Assembly (NCBI GenBank): GCA_009861545.1
Contig: VXME01000063.1
Location: 1-34,334, forward strand
Direction of reading: 5' to 3'
DNA length: 34,334 nt
Source of the DNA: Acidobacteriota bacterium
Lineage (GTDB): Bacteria > Acidobacteriota > Vicinamibacteria > Vicinamibacterales > UBA8438
The notes beneath the pieces were generated by a model that was not told where the DNA came from, did not search any database, and was given only the letters and a program-made list of their open reading frames with translations. Numbering within the stretch: position 1 is the first letter of the stretch; every line of letters begins with the position of its first letter. Shown here in pieces: positions 33,804 to 34,334 of this stretch. The position numbers and the translations under genes are program-made.

Positions 33804-34334
33804 ATGCACGCCAATCGATTCACAGCGTTCGCCGTATCGCTCCTGGTCGCCGTCGGCGTCCTGGCGACCGCCGTCCAGGCCCAGCCGCTCGAATCCGGCG
33901 AGGGTCGGGCGAAGCTCGGGGTGGCCTTGCGCGCGTTGAACAGCACGGGCGTCTTCCTGTCGGTCGTGGCCCATCCCGACGACGAGAACAACGCGCTGCT
34001 GGCGCGTCTGTCGCAGGGAGAAGGCCACCGTACCGTGCTGCTCTCGGCAACACGCGGTGACGGAGGCCAGAACGAGATCGGCCCCGAGCTGTTCGACGCC
34101 CTGGCGGTGCTGCGGACCGAGGAGCTGCACGCCGCGCACCGCCTGGACGGCGCCGAGCAGTACTTCACGCGCGCCGTCGACTTCGGGTACTCCTTCAGCG
34201 TCGAGGAGACCTTCGAGCGGTGGGGTCGGGAGGAGATCCTCGGCGACTTCGTCCGGATGATTCGCACCATCCGGCCCGACGTCGTCTCCGCCATGTCGCC
34301 GGAGGGGCGCGGCGGCGGCCAGCATCACCAGGCG
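33804..34334 (+). CDS. Secreted PIG-L/LmbE-family deacetylase, 3' end beyond window
   Basis: The first 177 residues of an exported PIG-L (LmbE-like) protein. After a signal peptide (to about residue 27, ending AVQAQ) comes the zinc motif VVAHPDDENNALLARLS, then TRGDGGQNEIG and LRTEELHAAHRLDGAEQYF, all hallmark blocks. These zinc enzymes remove N-acetyl groups from amino-sugar substrates; the true substrate here is unknown. The C-terminal part lies outside the window. GGGAGG precedes the ATG. Its close spacing to folE suggests shared transcription. Confidence 0.9.
   Translation, partial: MHANRFTAFAVSLLVAVGVLATAVQAQPLESGEGRAKLGVALRALNSTGVFLSVVAHPDDENNALLARLSQGEGHRTVLLSATRGDGGQNEIGPELFDALAVLRTEELHAAHRLDGAEQYFTRAVDFGYSFSVEETFERWGREEILGDFVRMIRTIRPDVVSAMSPEGRGGGQHHQA

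Overview
This is a high-GC window (about two thirds G+C by eye, not computed) with dense, short-spaced genes on both strands. The mix suggests a chromosomal segment from an Acidobacteriota-like bacterium, perhaps Vicinamibacteria. That is inference from gene style: secreted proteins of the 'WGxPDLxGVW ... ACHEGNY' type, PQQ propeller proteins, a TctABC transporter and a c-type cytochrome/copper monooxygenase fusion. No rRNA, tRNA, CRISPR array or complete insertion sequence was seen.

Layout. Positions 1-11.5 kb are accessory in character and hold four two-gene toxin-antitoxin-like modules, each with overlapping or touching genes: a nucleotidyltransferase (AbiEii-like) pair at 63-913, VapBC at 1093-1793, Xre/RES at 5226-6163 and MntA/HepT at 10515-11353. 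Between them lie a SecA-type ATPase whose 3' end runs into vapB, two small membrane proteins, a TctA/TctB/TctC tricarboxylate transporter operon and a secreted metallo-beta-lactamase-fold protein.

From 11.5 to 20 kb are catabolic and secreted enzymes: an SDR oxidoreductase, a DinB-fold protein, a PQQ-like propeller, a Tat-exported enolase-superfamily dehydratase, a cytochrome c/PQQ-dehydrogenase/SnoaL fusion and the first of four paralogous two-cysteine secreted proteins. From 20 to 25.3 kb are housekeeping and stress genes: a cold-shock protein, an RRM RNA-binding protein with an apparent ATC start, a small coiled-coil protein, a DUF1232 protein, a membrane SpoIIE-type PP2C phosphatase with two metal-site substitutions, and HtpG.

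From 25.5 to 31.1 kb is a co-directional secreted-protein cluster: three more two-cysteine paralogues around a cytochrome c/Cu monooxygenase and a secreted beta-rich protein. From 31.2 to 33.8 kb is a zinc cluster: an unusually small P-type ATPase lacking its actuator and nucleotide-binding domains, a Zur-type repressor, a Zur-box-like palindrome in the divergent promoter, and folE. A PIG-L deacetylase runs off the right edge.

Most promising leads: the catalytic-domain-less P-type ATPase next to zur; two genes whose ideal Shine-Dalgarno points at ATC rather than ATG; the four-paralogue two-cysteine family with the copper monooxygenase; the PP2C protein lacking two metal aspartates; and a palindrome TGATGC-N6/7-GCATCA in front of two unrelated toxin-antitoxin operons.
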